Shown here: one piece after another, positions 26,032 to 34,647 of the stretch | How the letters are laid out: every line of letters begins with the position of its first letter | Numbering within the stretch: position 1 is the first letter of the stretch | NCBI GenBank assembly: GCA_903919035.1 | Contig: CAIXGY010000271.1 | Coordinates: 1-40,000 of the forward strand | DNA from: an uncultured Planctomycetaceae bacterium | Lineage (GTDB): Bacteria > Planctomycetota > Planctomycetia > Pirellulales > UBA1268 | Length of the DNA: 40,000 nt | Direction: 5' to 3' | Notes under the pieces: model-generated | What the model saw: the letters and a program-made list of their open reading frames with translations, nothing else | Told to the model about the DNA's origin: nothing | The model's database searches: none | Position numbers and translations under genes: made by a program

Positions 26032-27776
26032 CAGGCTTCCACCACTTCCGCGAACCGGCCGGTCTTCGCCACCACGCCCTGGTCCAGCTTGACGAGCTCG
26101 TCGCAGGCCGCGACGGTGCTCAACCGGTGGGCCACGATGATGAGCGTTTTCGACCCGTGCAGGTCGTTGACGGCCGCCATCACCTCCGACTCCGTCGCCG
26201 TGTCGAGGGAACTGGTCGCCTCGTCGAGCACCAGGATGAGCGGATCGCGGTAGAGCGCCCGCGCGATGCCGATCCGCTGCCGCTGGCCGCCCGACAAGCG
26301 GACGCCTCGCTCGCCGACCAGTGTTTCCGCCCCGGCCGGCAGCGTGGCCACGAAGGCATCGAGCTGGGCCGCCCGCAGGGCGCGGCGCACGGCCTCGTCG
26401 TCGACCTCGTCGTCAGGCACGCCGAACGCGATGTTGCGCCGAATCGTGTCGTCGGTGAGGTAGATCGACTGGGGCACGTAGCCGATCGCATTCTGCCACG
26501 ACCGCAGGCAGGTGTGGATATCGCGGCCGTCGACCAGCACCCCGCCGCGCTGGGGCGTGAGCAGGCCGAGCAGGACGTCGACGAGCGTGCTCTTTCCGGC
26601 ACCGCTGCCACCCACGATGCCGATTGACTGTCCCTTGCGAATCGTCAGGCTCACGCCTTGCAGTGACGGCTTTGCTGCCCCCGGATAGGTGAAAGTCAGG
26701 TCGCGGAGTGCGATCGCGTCCTGAAACGAGATCCGCGAACCGTCAGCGACGCCGGTCTCGGGCACCGGTATGGCCAGTTCGGCGGTGAGCGAATCGAGCG
26801 TGGCCTGCATCGACCGGGTGTTCTGCCACGTGATCAACATTCGGTTGGCAGACGGCAGCACGCGGAACGCCGCGGCCGCGAACAGTCCGATCCGTGCCAT
26901 CACCTCCGCCGCCGAATTCCCCTGCCCGACCAGGACGGCCCCCAGAACGACGAGGCCGGCGACCGACAGCAACTCGTACCAGAGCCGCGGCAGTTGCTGG
27001 GAGGTGTTGATCCGACTGCGAAGGCTGGCGGCCGCCACGTCGTGCCGCTCGAACTCCCGTTGAAATTCCCGTTCGCGACCGAACAGCTTCACGTCCTTCG
27101 CGCCACCGAGCCCTTGATGGAGATGTTTCGTCCTCAGGATCTCGTGTTCGCGGAGCCGTCGACCCCAGCCCTGCAGCCTGTGCCGCGACAGGACTTGAAA
27201 CACCCACGTGGCCACGCCAAGGACGGCGGCGATGCTCATGGCACCGGCCGGCTCCATCACGAGGAGCAGCGCGATGATGCCCGCGATCACGAGGGATTCC
27301 GTGATGAACGACAGCAGGGCCGAGCAGAGGTAGGTGAATTGGCTGACTTCGCCGGTCGCATTTTGGATGAGCCCGGCCGAATTACGTTGCAGGTGAAACG
27401 TCCAGGGTTGTCGCAGGTAGCTGGCGAAAAGCCGCTGCGACACGCTCGATTGGACTTCCGCGACGAACTTGGTCTGCCGCCACAAGAGGTAGACCATGAA
27501 CGCGGTCTTCACCGTGTAGACCGACAGCATCGCCAGGAGTCCGTAGATGACGAGCAGGCCTTCGGAAGGGTTGCCGAGCCGCTGCCGGACGGCATCCAAC
27601 CACGAGGCGGATTGGCCCATGGCCTGGTTCCCCGTGAGCAGGACGATGGCCGGCAGGACGATGCCCACACCGAGCATTTCCAGGACCATGCCGATGGTCA
27701 TCAGCACGGTGAGCCCCATGGCGTCGCGGCGCTGCCGCTGTTCGAGGAGGCGCCAGACCTGACGCAGCGTGCTCAT
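26031..27776 (-). CDS. PglK-like ABC flippase (membrane domain fused to ATPase)
   Basis: This 581-residue half-transporter has a six-helix membrane domain (residues about 20-320) followed by an intact nucleotide-binding domain: GGSGAGKST (Walker A), YVPQSIYL (Q-loop), RLSGGQRQR (signature), LILVLDEATSSLD (Walker B plus D-loop) and LIIVAHRLST (H-loop). The layout matches PglK/MsbA-type exporters that flip lipid-linked oligosaccharides; in this setting it probably supplies the missing Wzx function. It shares ATGA (27773-27776) with the upstream acetyltransferase and TGATG with the downstream ligase, so all four genes are one operon. Confidence 0.9.
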   Translation of the reverse strand: MSTLRQVWRLLEQRQRRDAMGLTVLMTIGMVLEMLGVGIVLPAIVLLTGNQAMGQSASWLDAVRQRLGNPSEGLLVIYGLLAMLSVYTVKTAFMVYLLWRQTKFVAEVQSSVSQRLFASYLRQPWTFHLQRNSAGLIQNATGEVSQFTYLCSALLSFITESLVIAGIIALLLVMEPAGAMSIAAVLGVATWVFQVLSRHRLQGWGRRLREHEILRTKHLHQGLGGAKDVKLFGREREFQREFERHDVAAASLRSRINTSQQLPRLWYELLSVAGLVVLGAVLVGQGNSAAEVMARIGLFAAAAFRVLPSANRMLITWQNTRSMQATLDSLTAELAIPVPETGVADGSRISFQDAIALRDLTFTYPGAAKPSLQGVSLTIRKGQSIGIVGGSGAGKSTLVDVLLGLLTPQRGGVLVDGRDIHTCLRSWQNAIGYVPQSIYLTDDTIRRNIAFGVPDDEVDDEAVRRALRAAQLDAFVATLPAGAETLVGERGVRLSGGQRQRIGIARALYRDPLILVLDEATSSLDTATESEVMAAVNDLHGSKTLIIVAHRLSTVAACDELVKLDQGVVAKTGRFAEVVEA

Positions 27777-28441
27777 GTGCCGGGCTCCGGGAGCGGTGCG
27801 GTGCGGCCCGGCACGCCGTGGACCAGTGAATCCGCCGGCGCATCACGGAGGGCGCATGAATTGGCCGCCACCTTGGTCCGCGGACCGAGCGTCACGGTCG
27901 GGCCGACCGTGGCGTGCATGGCGAGAAAGCAATCTTCGGAGACTCGCGCGCCGCCTGCCAGGGCCGCGTAGGGGGAGAGCACGGCATAGTCCCCTACGGA
28001 TGAGTCGTGAGCGATGGAGGCGTGGTAGTTGACCAGCACGCAACGGCCGACCGCGGCGGCGTCGCTCACGACGGCGGCGGGGCACACGATCGATCCCGGG
28101 CCGATCGCGGCAGTGGGCGCGACGATCGCGGAGGGATGGATCAGCGTCACGAAACGCGCTCCTCGGGCCAAAAGAGTCTCTGCGACGTGGCGGCGGACCC
28201 CCGGGATGCCGATGGCCAGCAGCAGTCCGTCATGGGGCTCGGGAACGAATGTTGCCGGATCGGCGATCACCGGGGGCGCATCCTCATGGCTTACGAGATT
28301 ATCAGCATCCGCCGAAAGAAATCCGCACACGCGTCGGTTGTCGGCCGGCCAGGCGTCTCGGGCCCACTGCAGGACTTCCCGGCCGAACCCCCCCGCTCCT
28401 ACGATGAGGAGGCGACTGACGTCGGGGGGCGGGAAGCGCAT
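27773..28441 (-). CDS. NeuD/PglD-like sugar acetyltransferase
   Basis: This 222-residue protein has an N-terminal Rossmann part (RLLIVGAGGFGREVLQWARD) and a C-terminal hexapeptide helix from about residue 105 (SAIVAPTAAIGPGSIVCP, LVNYHASIAHDSSVGDY). The catalytic His lies in the VNYHASIAHDS block, as in PglD/NeuD, which N-acetylate UDP-4-amino sugars. No aminotransferase for such a sugar is present in the window, so the substrate may be another. ATG 28441 is chosen because the fold starts there; a longer frame to 28501 exists. First gene of the leftward operon, divergent from the secreted protein at 28577. Confidence 0.85.
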   Translation of the reverse strand: MRFPPPDVSRLLIVGAGGFGREVLQWARDAWPADNRRVCGFLSADADNLVSHEDAPPVIADPATFVPEPHDGLLLAIGIPGVRRHVAETLLARGARFVTLIHPSAIVAPTAAIGPGSIVCPAAVVSDAAAVGRCVLVNYHASIAHDSSVGDYAVLSPYAALAGGARVSEDCFLAMHATVGPTVTLGPRTKVAANSCALRDAPADSLVHGVPGRTAPLPEPGT

Positions 28442-28506
28442 GACGAACAGATTTCGGGAGAGATCGCCACGGCGGAACCCGTCGCCGCCGGCAGGTACCA
28501 TGACTG

Positions 28507-28534
28507 ATGACAGCCATCATCCGTTGAGTATACG
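28507..28534 (+). promoter_or_regulatory. Candidate sigma-70 promoter for the secreted protein gene
   Basis: ATGACA (28507-28512) and TATACG (28529-28534) are separated by 16 bases. The expected start of transcription is about 28541, giving a leader of roughly 36 bases before ATG 28577. It lies in the divergent gap to the acetyltransferase operon. Confidence 0.45.
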
Positions 28535-28576
28535 GTCGATCGTGAGCGATTCGTGATTGCCTTCCGAAAGTGTGCC

Positions 28577-30148
28577 ATGGCCCAAAGAGCCGTGTTGTAT
28601 GTGATCGTGCTCGCCTGCGCCGGCCACATCCAGGCCGCAGGCCCGGACGGAAAGGTGCCCCCGGCCGATTGGCTGCGGTCGCTCCCAGCCCCGCTCTTCC
28701 GGGAAGGACATGGGCTCCCCCCCCTCACTCGTTGGGGCTGGAGCCTCGATGCAGCGACCCGTGTCGATGTCGCGGAGCGCTGGGGCTATTGCCTCGAGTT
28801 GGTGGGGTCGGGGAACGATGGCTTCGTCGATCGCGTGCAGAAGAATCCCTCCGACCCGGAGGCGCGGCTCCTGGCGATGGCGATCAAGAATCCGCGACGC
28901 TTTCCGCTCCAGGTCATCACGTCGCGCAAACTCCCCGACTTCGCCCGTGTGCCTCCCGAGACCTGGACCCGCACGGCCGCAGGCGTCTTGGTCAACGGGC
29001 AGGCCAAGTCGCTCGATGGCATGGTCTGGACACCGGGCATGCAACCCGTGTTCAGTCCGCTCACGCCCGACTCCGTGTGGCAGGAGTCGGGGCGTCTGCA
29101 GGCCGAGCCGCTCCGCCAGTTGCACCGACTCTGCCCGATCGCCGTGATTCTCAACGGGGGCGAGTATGGCATGCCCGTGGCCGGCTGGGCGCGGAAGGCG
29201 TGGGAGCAGGATCCCGCGATCGTGAAGGCGAAGGGACAAGCGACCTGGGCGGATTACGGGTCGCAGCGCCTGGCCCGCAGCCAGCGGATCATCGCCGAGG
29301 CTATCAAGGAAGCCGTGCCCGACCGCGGACTCTACGTCTACTACCACTTTGGTGGCGTGCCCTACCGCAACAGCTATCCCGAATGGAATGAATGGCAGGC
29401 GTCGTTTCACGACGCGAAGGGCATCTGCGACCTCCCCAACTCGGTGGCCTACTACAAGGAATACAACACCGGTTGGACGTGGGAAGGCGAGCGTGGCGAC
29501 CTGCTCACCCAGATGCTCAATGCCCGCGGCGAGGAGATCGCGGCCGGCTACCCGCTGGCCTACAACTGGCTCTGCGGCGGCTACAAGGCGGCGGAACCGG
29601 GCCAGATCAGCGAGACGAAACTCTACGCCGGATTCCTCAAGATGCTCTACACGGCCGGCATGGTGGGGGGCAACGCGGGCTACTACGAATATCCCGTGAC
29701 GCATGGCGTGAGGGGCTTCGACGCGCCGTTTCCGCCGGACGACCCGCCGCCGTGGATCCAGCAGATGCTGGCGCTGTCCCGGGTGCACGCGCAGTTTTCG
29801 TTTCTGGAGCATTACCTTCGCGACGGAGATCTCCTGCCGGGCCCGAACAAGCATCGGTGGTCGAAGGATCAGCCCGCCTACGAGTTTCCGACCGGAGACG
29901 CCAACGCGCGGGTGGTGGCCCGACGCCTGCGGGACAAGCCGCAGTGGCTGATCACCGCCTGGGCCGCGGACGGCAACGAGCGGGAGGTGCAGGTCACTAT
30001 CCCGGACCTCGGCCGCGTCACGCTGCTGGCCCGCGGCTGCGCGACGGTGCACAAGGCGAAAGTCGTCGACGGCAAGCCGGTGACGGCTTATTTCGACTCA
30101 GGGGACGAATACTGGGATCGAGGTATCGACAATCCCCTGCGGCGGTGA
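28577..30148 (+). CDS. Secreted protein of unknown family, possible glycoside hydrolase
   Basis: This 523-residue protein has a signal peptide (MAQRAVLYVIVLACAGHIQA, cleavage probably after the Ala-rich HIQAA). I do not recognise the family. The body is rich in aromatic and acidic residues and has features common in TIM-barrel hydrolases: ILNGGEYGMP (Glu196), ENW-like YNTGWTWEGE, and NAGYYEYP as a possible second catalytic acid. The last 90 residues look like a small beta domain (QWLITAWAADGNE, VTIPDLGRVTLLARG). ATG 28577 follows an in-frame GTG (28553), and the shorter form has the better signal peptide. By context it could trim or process the exported polysaccharide; this is inference. Confidence 0.7.
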   Translation: MAQRAVLYVIVLACAGHIQAAGPDGKVPPADWLRSLPAPLFREGHGLPPLTRWGWSLDAATRVDVAERWGYCLELVGSGNDGFVDRVQKNPSDPEARLLAMAIKNPRRFPLQVITSRKLPDFARVPPETWTRTAAGVLVNGQAKSLDGMVWTPGMQPVFSPLTPDSVWQESGRLQAEPLRQLHRLCPIAVILNGGEYGMPVAGWARKAWEQDPAIVKAKGQATWADYGSQRLARSQRIIAEAIKEAVPDRGLYVYYHFGGVPYRNSYPEWNEWQASFHDAKGICDLPNSVAYYKEYNTGWTWEGERGDLLTQMLNARGEEIAAGYPLAYNWLCGGYKAAEPGQISETKLYAGFLKMLYTAGMVGGNAGYYEYPVTHGVRGFDAPFPPDDPPPWIQQMLALSRVHAQFSFLEHYLRDGDLLPGPNKHRWSKDQPAYEFPTGDANARVVARRLRDKPQWLITAWAADGNEREVQVTIPDLGRVTLLARGCATVHKAKVVDGKPVTAYFDSGDEYWDRGIDNPLRR

Positions 30149-30225
30149 CCGGTGGCGTGGGATGCGTGACGTCGCCCCGGACCCGGTCGCGGCGCGCGGC
30201 TCTCGGGATGACACCACGCCTGTGA

Positions 30226-30231
30226 TAGCAT
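30226..30231 (+). promoter_or_regulatory. Candidate -10 box TAGCAT abutting the GT4 start
   Basis: TAGCAT ends six bases before ATG 30238. If it is a -10 element, transcription would start at or next to the ATG, giving a leaderless message. No clear -35 is visible. Confidence 0.35.
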
Positions 30232-30237
30232 CCAGGC

Positions 30238-31536
30238 ATGCCCAGCCCGAAGCCCGAGCCCCTCTCACCGCCCCTTTCCATCTGGCTGGTCAACCCGTTC
30301 GACGACATCCCCGGCGAGGGCCTGCCGGCGATGCGCTACTGGTCGCTGGCCCGCGTGCTCGCCGCCCGCGGCCACGACGTGACCTGGTGGAGCGCCACCT
30401 GGAGCCACCGCCGCAAGGCCATCCGCTCGATGCCGCTCGGGCTGGCCGATGACGAGGGGTTCGCCCTGCGGCTCGTGGCCGTCAGGCCCTACGAGAAGAA
30501 CGTGTCGTTCGCCCGGATCGGCAGCCACCGCGACTTCGGTCGCACGTTCGAACGACTGGCCTGCGAGTCGGTGGCCGCCGGCCAACTCGGCCGCCCCGAC
30601 CTGATCGTGGCCAGCCTGCCGCCGCTGGAGGCCCCCGAGGCCGCCCTCCGCGTGGGCAAGCGGCTCGACGCGGCGGTCGTGGTCGACGTGCAGGACCTGT
30701 GGCCCGAGACGTTCGCCCGGCTCGTGCCCGGCCCGGCGTTCCTACGGGGCATCGTGGCCCCCTGGATCCTGCGGGGCATGCGCGACCGTCGTCGCGCGAT
30801 CCTCGCCGCCGCCGGCGCCGTCAGCGCGACCGCCGCATCCCATCTCGAGGCGATCGCCGCCGAGATCCCGGCAGCCACGCCGCGGCATGCGTGTCTGCTG
30901 GGTGCCTATCCGCAGGAGTTTCCCGACCAGTCGCGGATCGCGAACCACTCGGCCGCCGTCGGCGCCGACGAGGCGGGGCGGCCGCCGCTCGAATGCGTCT
31001 ACGCGGGATCGCTCGAGGCCGGCCAGGACCTCGACGCCCTGGTGGCCGCCGCTCGACAGCTCTCTGCCAACGGAGTGTCGGCCACGATCCACGTGGCGGG
31101 CACCGGCATGCTCGAGCCCATGGTCGAGCGCGCGGCCGCGACGCTCGGCGGCCCCTGTCGGATCGTGCACCACGGCCTGCTCGGCCGGCGCGACTACGTC
31201 CGTGTCCTCGCCGCCTGCGACGTGGGGCTCGTGTGCGTGAAGCCGGAGTCGCAGGTCGTCCTGCCCAACAAGGCCTGCGACTACGCGGCTGCTGGGCTGG
31301 CACTGATCAACTCGCTGCCGGGAGAACTGGCCCGGCTCATCGACCACTACGGTGCGGGCCTGAACTACACGGCCGGCGACGGAGCGTCGCTGGCTCGTGC
31401 CATCTCGGATCTCGCCGCCAACAGGGGCCGGCTCGCCGACATGCGGCGTGCCTCCCGGCGGCTGGCCGCCCTCGAATTCGACCGCGAACGACTCTACCCG
31501 CGGTTCGCCGACTGGCTGGAAACCATCCCCGCCTGA
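30238..31536 (+). CDS. GT4-family glycosyltransferase (WbuB-like)
   Basis: This 432-residue GT-B enzyme has IWLVNPFDDIPGEGLPAMRY at the start, VVVDVQDLWPETFARLVPG (the D-x-W-P-E motif of WbuB-like GT4), and a C-domain with CVYAGSLEAGQDLDALV, HVAGTGMLEP and VLPNKACDYAAAGLALINS. It precedes the degenerate ABC gene by 94 bases. The position suggests it may act on the molecule that the following export set handles, rather than on the main repeat unit; that is inference. Confidence 0.88.
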   Translation: MPSPKPEPLSPPLSIWLVNPFDDIPGEGLPAMRYWSLARVLAARGHDVTWWSATWSHRRKAIRSMPLGLADDEGFALRLVAVRPYEKNVSFARIGSHRDFGRTFERLACESVAAGQLGRPDLIVASLPPLEAPEAALRVGKRLDAAVVVDVQDLWPETFARLVPGPAFLRGIVAPWILRGMRDRRRAILAAAGAVSATAASHLEAIAAEIPAATPRHACLLGAYPQEFPDQSRIANHSAAVGADEAGRPPLECVYAGSLEAGQDLDALVAAARQLSANGVSATIHVAGTGMLEPMVERAAATLGGPCRIVHHGLLGRRDYVRVLAACDVGLVCVKPESQVVLPNKACDYAAAGLALINSLPGELARLIDHYGAGLNYTAGDGASLARAISDLAANRGRLADMRRASRRLAALEFDRERLYPRFADWLETIPA

Positions 31537-31630
31537 CCGGCCGCGGACGCTGTTTTCCCGGCTTTTTGTCGGCGGTTTCTGCTGTTGTGGCCCGCCGGCC
31601 CCGCGATCATCATTGCCGTCGCAGGACGCC

Positions 31631-33256
31631 ATGGCACATTTTCGACACCATCCCACGAAGCGGCCGATCTCGCGGCTGGCGGAGGTGCTCCGCCTGGAAC
31701 GCCGCGACATCCTCACGGTCTGCCTGTTCGCGATCGCGGTCGGGATCCTGTCGCTCGTGACGCCGGCGGCCATCGAAGCCCTGGTCAACACCGTGCAGTT
31801 CGGCGTGCAGCTCTGGCCGGTGCTCGTGCTGTCGGGCGTGATGCTCGGATTCCTGGCGCTCGCCGCGACGCTGCGGGCCATGCAGTTGCTCGTTGTCGAA
31901 TGCATCCAGCGGCGGCTCTTCGTCCGCACCGCCGACGCCTTCGCCGACCACTTCGCCAGGGCCGAGATCACCGCCTTCGACGGGACGAACCCCACCGACA
32001 TCGTCAACCGCTTCTTCGAGGTGGCCGGCGCGCAGAAATCGATCGCCACGCTGCTGGTGGACGGCGTCGGCATCGTGACGCTCACGCTCGTCGGCCTGGT
32101 CGTGCTCGCCTTCTACCATCCGTATCTGCTCACGTTCGCGGTCGTGATCGCGGCCCTCATGGTGTTCATGCTGTTCGTGCTCGGGATCGGCGGCGTGCGG
32201 ACGAGCATCGGCGAGAGTTACGCGAAGTTCGACGTGGCCGCCTGGCTGGAGGAACTCGCGAAGTGTCCCCACACGTTCCGCTTCGGTCGCGGCGGGATGC
32301 TCGCCCACGAGCGGGCCGACGCCCTTGCCGGCGCCTACGTGACCGCGCGGCGGGCGCACTATCGCGTGGTCTGGCGGCAGACGCTCTTCGCGCTCCTCCT
32401 GGAGGCGATCGGCATGACCGTTCTCCTCGGTCTGGGCGGCTGGCTCGTCATCAATCGCCAGCTCACCATCGGCCAGCTCGTCGCGGGCGAGCTCATCGTG
32501 GCCCTGATCCTCACGGCGTTGTCGAAGATCGGCAAGTATCTCGAGACCTTCTACGACCTGCAGGCGTCGCTCGACAAACTCGGCGTGCTCGACCAGTTGC
32601 CGTTGGAACGCGAGGGGGGCGAGACGCTGCCGGCGACCGACCGCCCCCTGGCCGTCGTCGCGGAAGTCACCGTCCGCGGTCGGCAGCGGCGGCTCGAGGT
32701 GCAGCCCGGTGAGCGGGTGGCCATCACGGGCCCGTCCGGCTGCGGCAAGACCTTCCTGCTCGAGACGCTGGGACTGCTCCGCGTGCCCGAGGAGGGGCTG
32801 CTCGAATTCGACGGCCTCGACGCCCGGTCACTGGATCGGTCGCGAACCCGCCTCGAACTGGCCTACGTGGGCCAGTCGGAGACGTTCGCCGACACCGTGG
32901 CGGAGAACATCCGTGTGGGCCGATCCGACCTCAGCGCCGCCGACGTCCGCCGGGCGCTCGACATGGTGGGACTCGCCGACGAGGTGGCCCGCCTGCCGCA
33001 GGGCGTGGGCACGCCGCTCGGCTCCGATGGCAAGCCGCTGTCGGCCAATGCCATCGCCCGCCTGTCGATCGCCCGGGCGCTGGCCGGCAAGCCGCGGCTG
33101 CTTCTCATCAACGGCCTCCTCGACACCCTCGACACCCGCGATTGCCCGCAACTCGTGGAGTCACTCTTCGACCGTGCCGCGCCGTGGAGTCTCGTGATCG
33201 TGACCGCCCGAGACGACATCCGCCGACAGTGCGACAAGACGGTGGACTGGACATGA
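31631..33256 (+). CDS. ABC exporter subunit with degenerate nucleotide-binding domain
   Basis: This 541-residue protein has an N-terminal membrane domain (about residues 20-310, five or six helices) and a C-terminal ATPase. Walker A GPSGCGKT (367-374) and the Q-loop YVGQSETF (Gln415) are normal. The signature is LSANA (470-474) instead of LSGGQ; Walker B ends LLIN-G, with Asn494 and Gly495 where Asp and the catalytic Glu should be; the H-loop is VTARDD with Ala526 at the His. The domain should bind ATP but is unlikely to hydrolyse it well, unless it pairs with another ATPase. The stop overlaps the HlyD start as ATGA (33253-33256). There is no peptidase C39 domain. Confidence 0.86.
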   Translation: MAHFRHHPTKRPISRLAEVLRLERRDILTVCLFAIAVGILSLVTPAAIEALVNTVQFGVQLWPVLVLSGVMLGFLALAATLRAMQLLVVECIQRRLFVRTADAFADHFARAEITAFDGTNPTDIVNRFFEVAGAQKSIATLLVDGVGIVTLTLVGLVVLAFYHPYLLTFAVVIAALMVFMLFVLGIGGVRTSIGESYAKFDVAAWLEELAKCPHTFRFGRGGMLAHERADALAGAYVTARRAHYRVVWRQTLFALLLEAIGMTVLLGLGGWLVINRQLTIGQLVAGELIVALILTALSKIGKYLETFYDLQASLDKLGVLDQLPLEREGGETLPATDRPLAVVAEVTVRGRQRRLEVQPGERVAITGPSGCGKTFLLETLGLLRVPEEGLLEFDGLDARSLDRSRTRLELAYVGQSETFADTVAENIRVGRSDLSAADVRRALDMVGLADEVARLPQGVGTPLGSDGKPLSANAIARLSIARALAGKPRLLLINGLLDTLDTRDCPQLVESLFDRAAPWSLVIVTARDDIRRQCDKTVDWT

Positions 33257-34647
33257 CCACTCAGCCGCATTCCCCGCCCGCCCCGAAGCCGGCGAAGTCG
33301 GCCCTCGCCGCAGCGGCGACTCCGCGCTCGATCCGCCGCCTGTCCCGCCTGTTTTTCCTGCTCTTCCTGGCCACCCCGTTTCTCCTGGCCTTCGTGCCCT
33401 GGCAGCAGACCGTGAACTGCCGGGGCATGGTCGTCGCATTCTCTCCAGTCGAGCGGATGCAGGTGCTCACGGCGCGGGTCTCGGGGCAGATCCGCACCTG
33501 GCACGTGGTCGAGGGAACCCGCGTGAAGATGAACGATCCGGTGGTCGATATCGAAGACAACGACCCTGACCTCGCGCAGAGGCTCGAAGCGCAGCGCGCC
33601 TTCCTCGAGGGCCGCCTCGCGGCGGCCCGCGACGAGGTCGCGGAACTGACCGCCGCCACGCAGGCCCAGGAGGGGGCTCGCGCCGCGGCCGTCAAAGCGG
33701 CGGAGGCGAACCGCGATGCGGCACGGAAGGCGATCGAAGTGGCCGAGCAGTCGGGCGCCAACGCCCGGTTTGCCCAGGAATTCGAGCGCAATCGCTTCGA
33801 GACGTTCGACGACTTGTTCACGAACCCGCAGTTCGGCGGGCTCGAGAGCCGCCTGTCTCGCGACGAGGCCCGGATGCGGTCCGACCGCGCCCAGACCGAC
33901 GTCGATCGCGCGGCAGCCGAAATCCAGCGGGCCCAGGCCGCCCTGCTCACCCAGGAGTCGCTCGTGCTCCAGGCCGACGCCGCGGGGCTCTCGGCGATCG
34001 CCGTGGCCCGCAGCAACCTGCGGAAGGCGGAGCAGAACCTGTTCTCGGTCGAGCGGGAGTTGCAGGAAATCGCCAACCGTATCGAGCGGTTCAAGGCTCG
34101 GATCGTCGTCGCGCCGTGCGACGGCACCGTCTTCCGCGTGTCGGCGAACGTCGGCCAGGGCGGCCAGTACGTGAAGGAAGGCGACGAGCTGTGCACCATC
34201 GTTCCAGACACCAACGACCGGGTCGTCGAACTCTATCTCGACGGGCTCGACGCGCCGCTGGTGCGGGCCTATCAGGACCGTACCGGGGCGATGCCGCACG
34301 TGCGGCTACAGTTCGAGGGCTGGCCGGCGGTGCAGTTCTCCGGCTGGCCGGAACTGGCGATCGGCACCTTCGGCGGTCGGGTGCGGCAGATCGACTCGGC
34401 GGCCATGCCCGACGGCAAGTTTCGCGTGCTCGTCGAGCCGGAGCAGCGGCTCCAGGGAGACGAGTGGCCCGCGGCGGAATTCCTCCGGCAAGGCAATCAG
34501 GCCGTGGGCTGGGTGTTTCTCAACCGCGTGCCGCTGGGCTACGAGATCTGGCGGCGGCTGAACGGCTTTCCACCCGTGCTGGCGCCGGCCGCGAAGGACA
34601 AGGGCGACGGCAAGGGCGGCAAGCCTCCCAAGGTCAAGGTGGGCTGA
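33253..34647 (+). CDS. HlyD-like periplasmic adaptor
   Basis: This is a 464-residue membrane-fusion protein. One N-terminal helix (about residues 33-50, FFLLFLATPFLLAF) anchors it in the inner membrane. A first half-lipoyl segment (VLTARVSGQIRTWHVVEGTR) is followed by a coiled coil of about 190 residues rich in Glu, Gln, Ala and Arg, and then the second half-lipoyl segment (VVAPCDGTVFRVSANVGQGG). A beta-barrel-like part and a Lys/Gly-rich tail (KDKGDGKGGKPPKVK) end it. It would link the ABC protein at 31631 and the TolC-like protein at 34644. The start overlaps the ABC stop by four bases. Confidence 0.9.
   Translation: MTTQPHSPPAPKPAKSALAAAATPRSIRRLSRLFFLLFLATPFLLAFVPWQQTVNCRGMVVAFSPVERMQVLTARVSGQIRTWHVVEGTRVKMNDPVVDIEDNDPDLAQRLEAQRAFLEGRLAAARDEVAELTAATQAQEGARAAAVKAAEANRDAARKAIEVAEQSGANARFAQEFERNRFETFDDLFTNPQFGGLESRLSRDEARMRSDRAQTDVDRAAAEIQRAQAALLTQESLVLQADAAGLSAIAVARSNLRKAEQNLFSVERELQEIANRIERFKARIVVAPCDGTVFRVSANVGQGGQYVKEGDELCTIVPDTNDRVVELYLDGLDAPLVRAYQDRTGAMPHVRLQFEGWPAVQFSGWPELAIGTFGGRVRQIDSAAMPDGKFRVLVEPEQRLQGDEWPAAEFLRQGNQAVGWVFLNRVPLGYEIWRRLNGFPPVLAPAAKDKGDGKGGKPPKVKVG

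Noticed and set aside
27968-27997. GTAGGGG and CCCCTAC inverted repeat
   Set aside because: It is inside the NeuD-like acetyltransferase gene and the arms are short, so it is likely chance.
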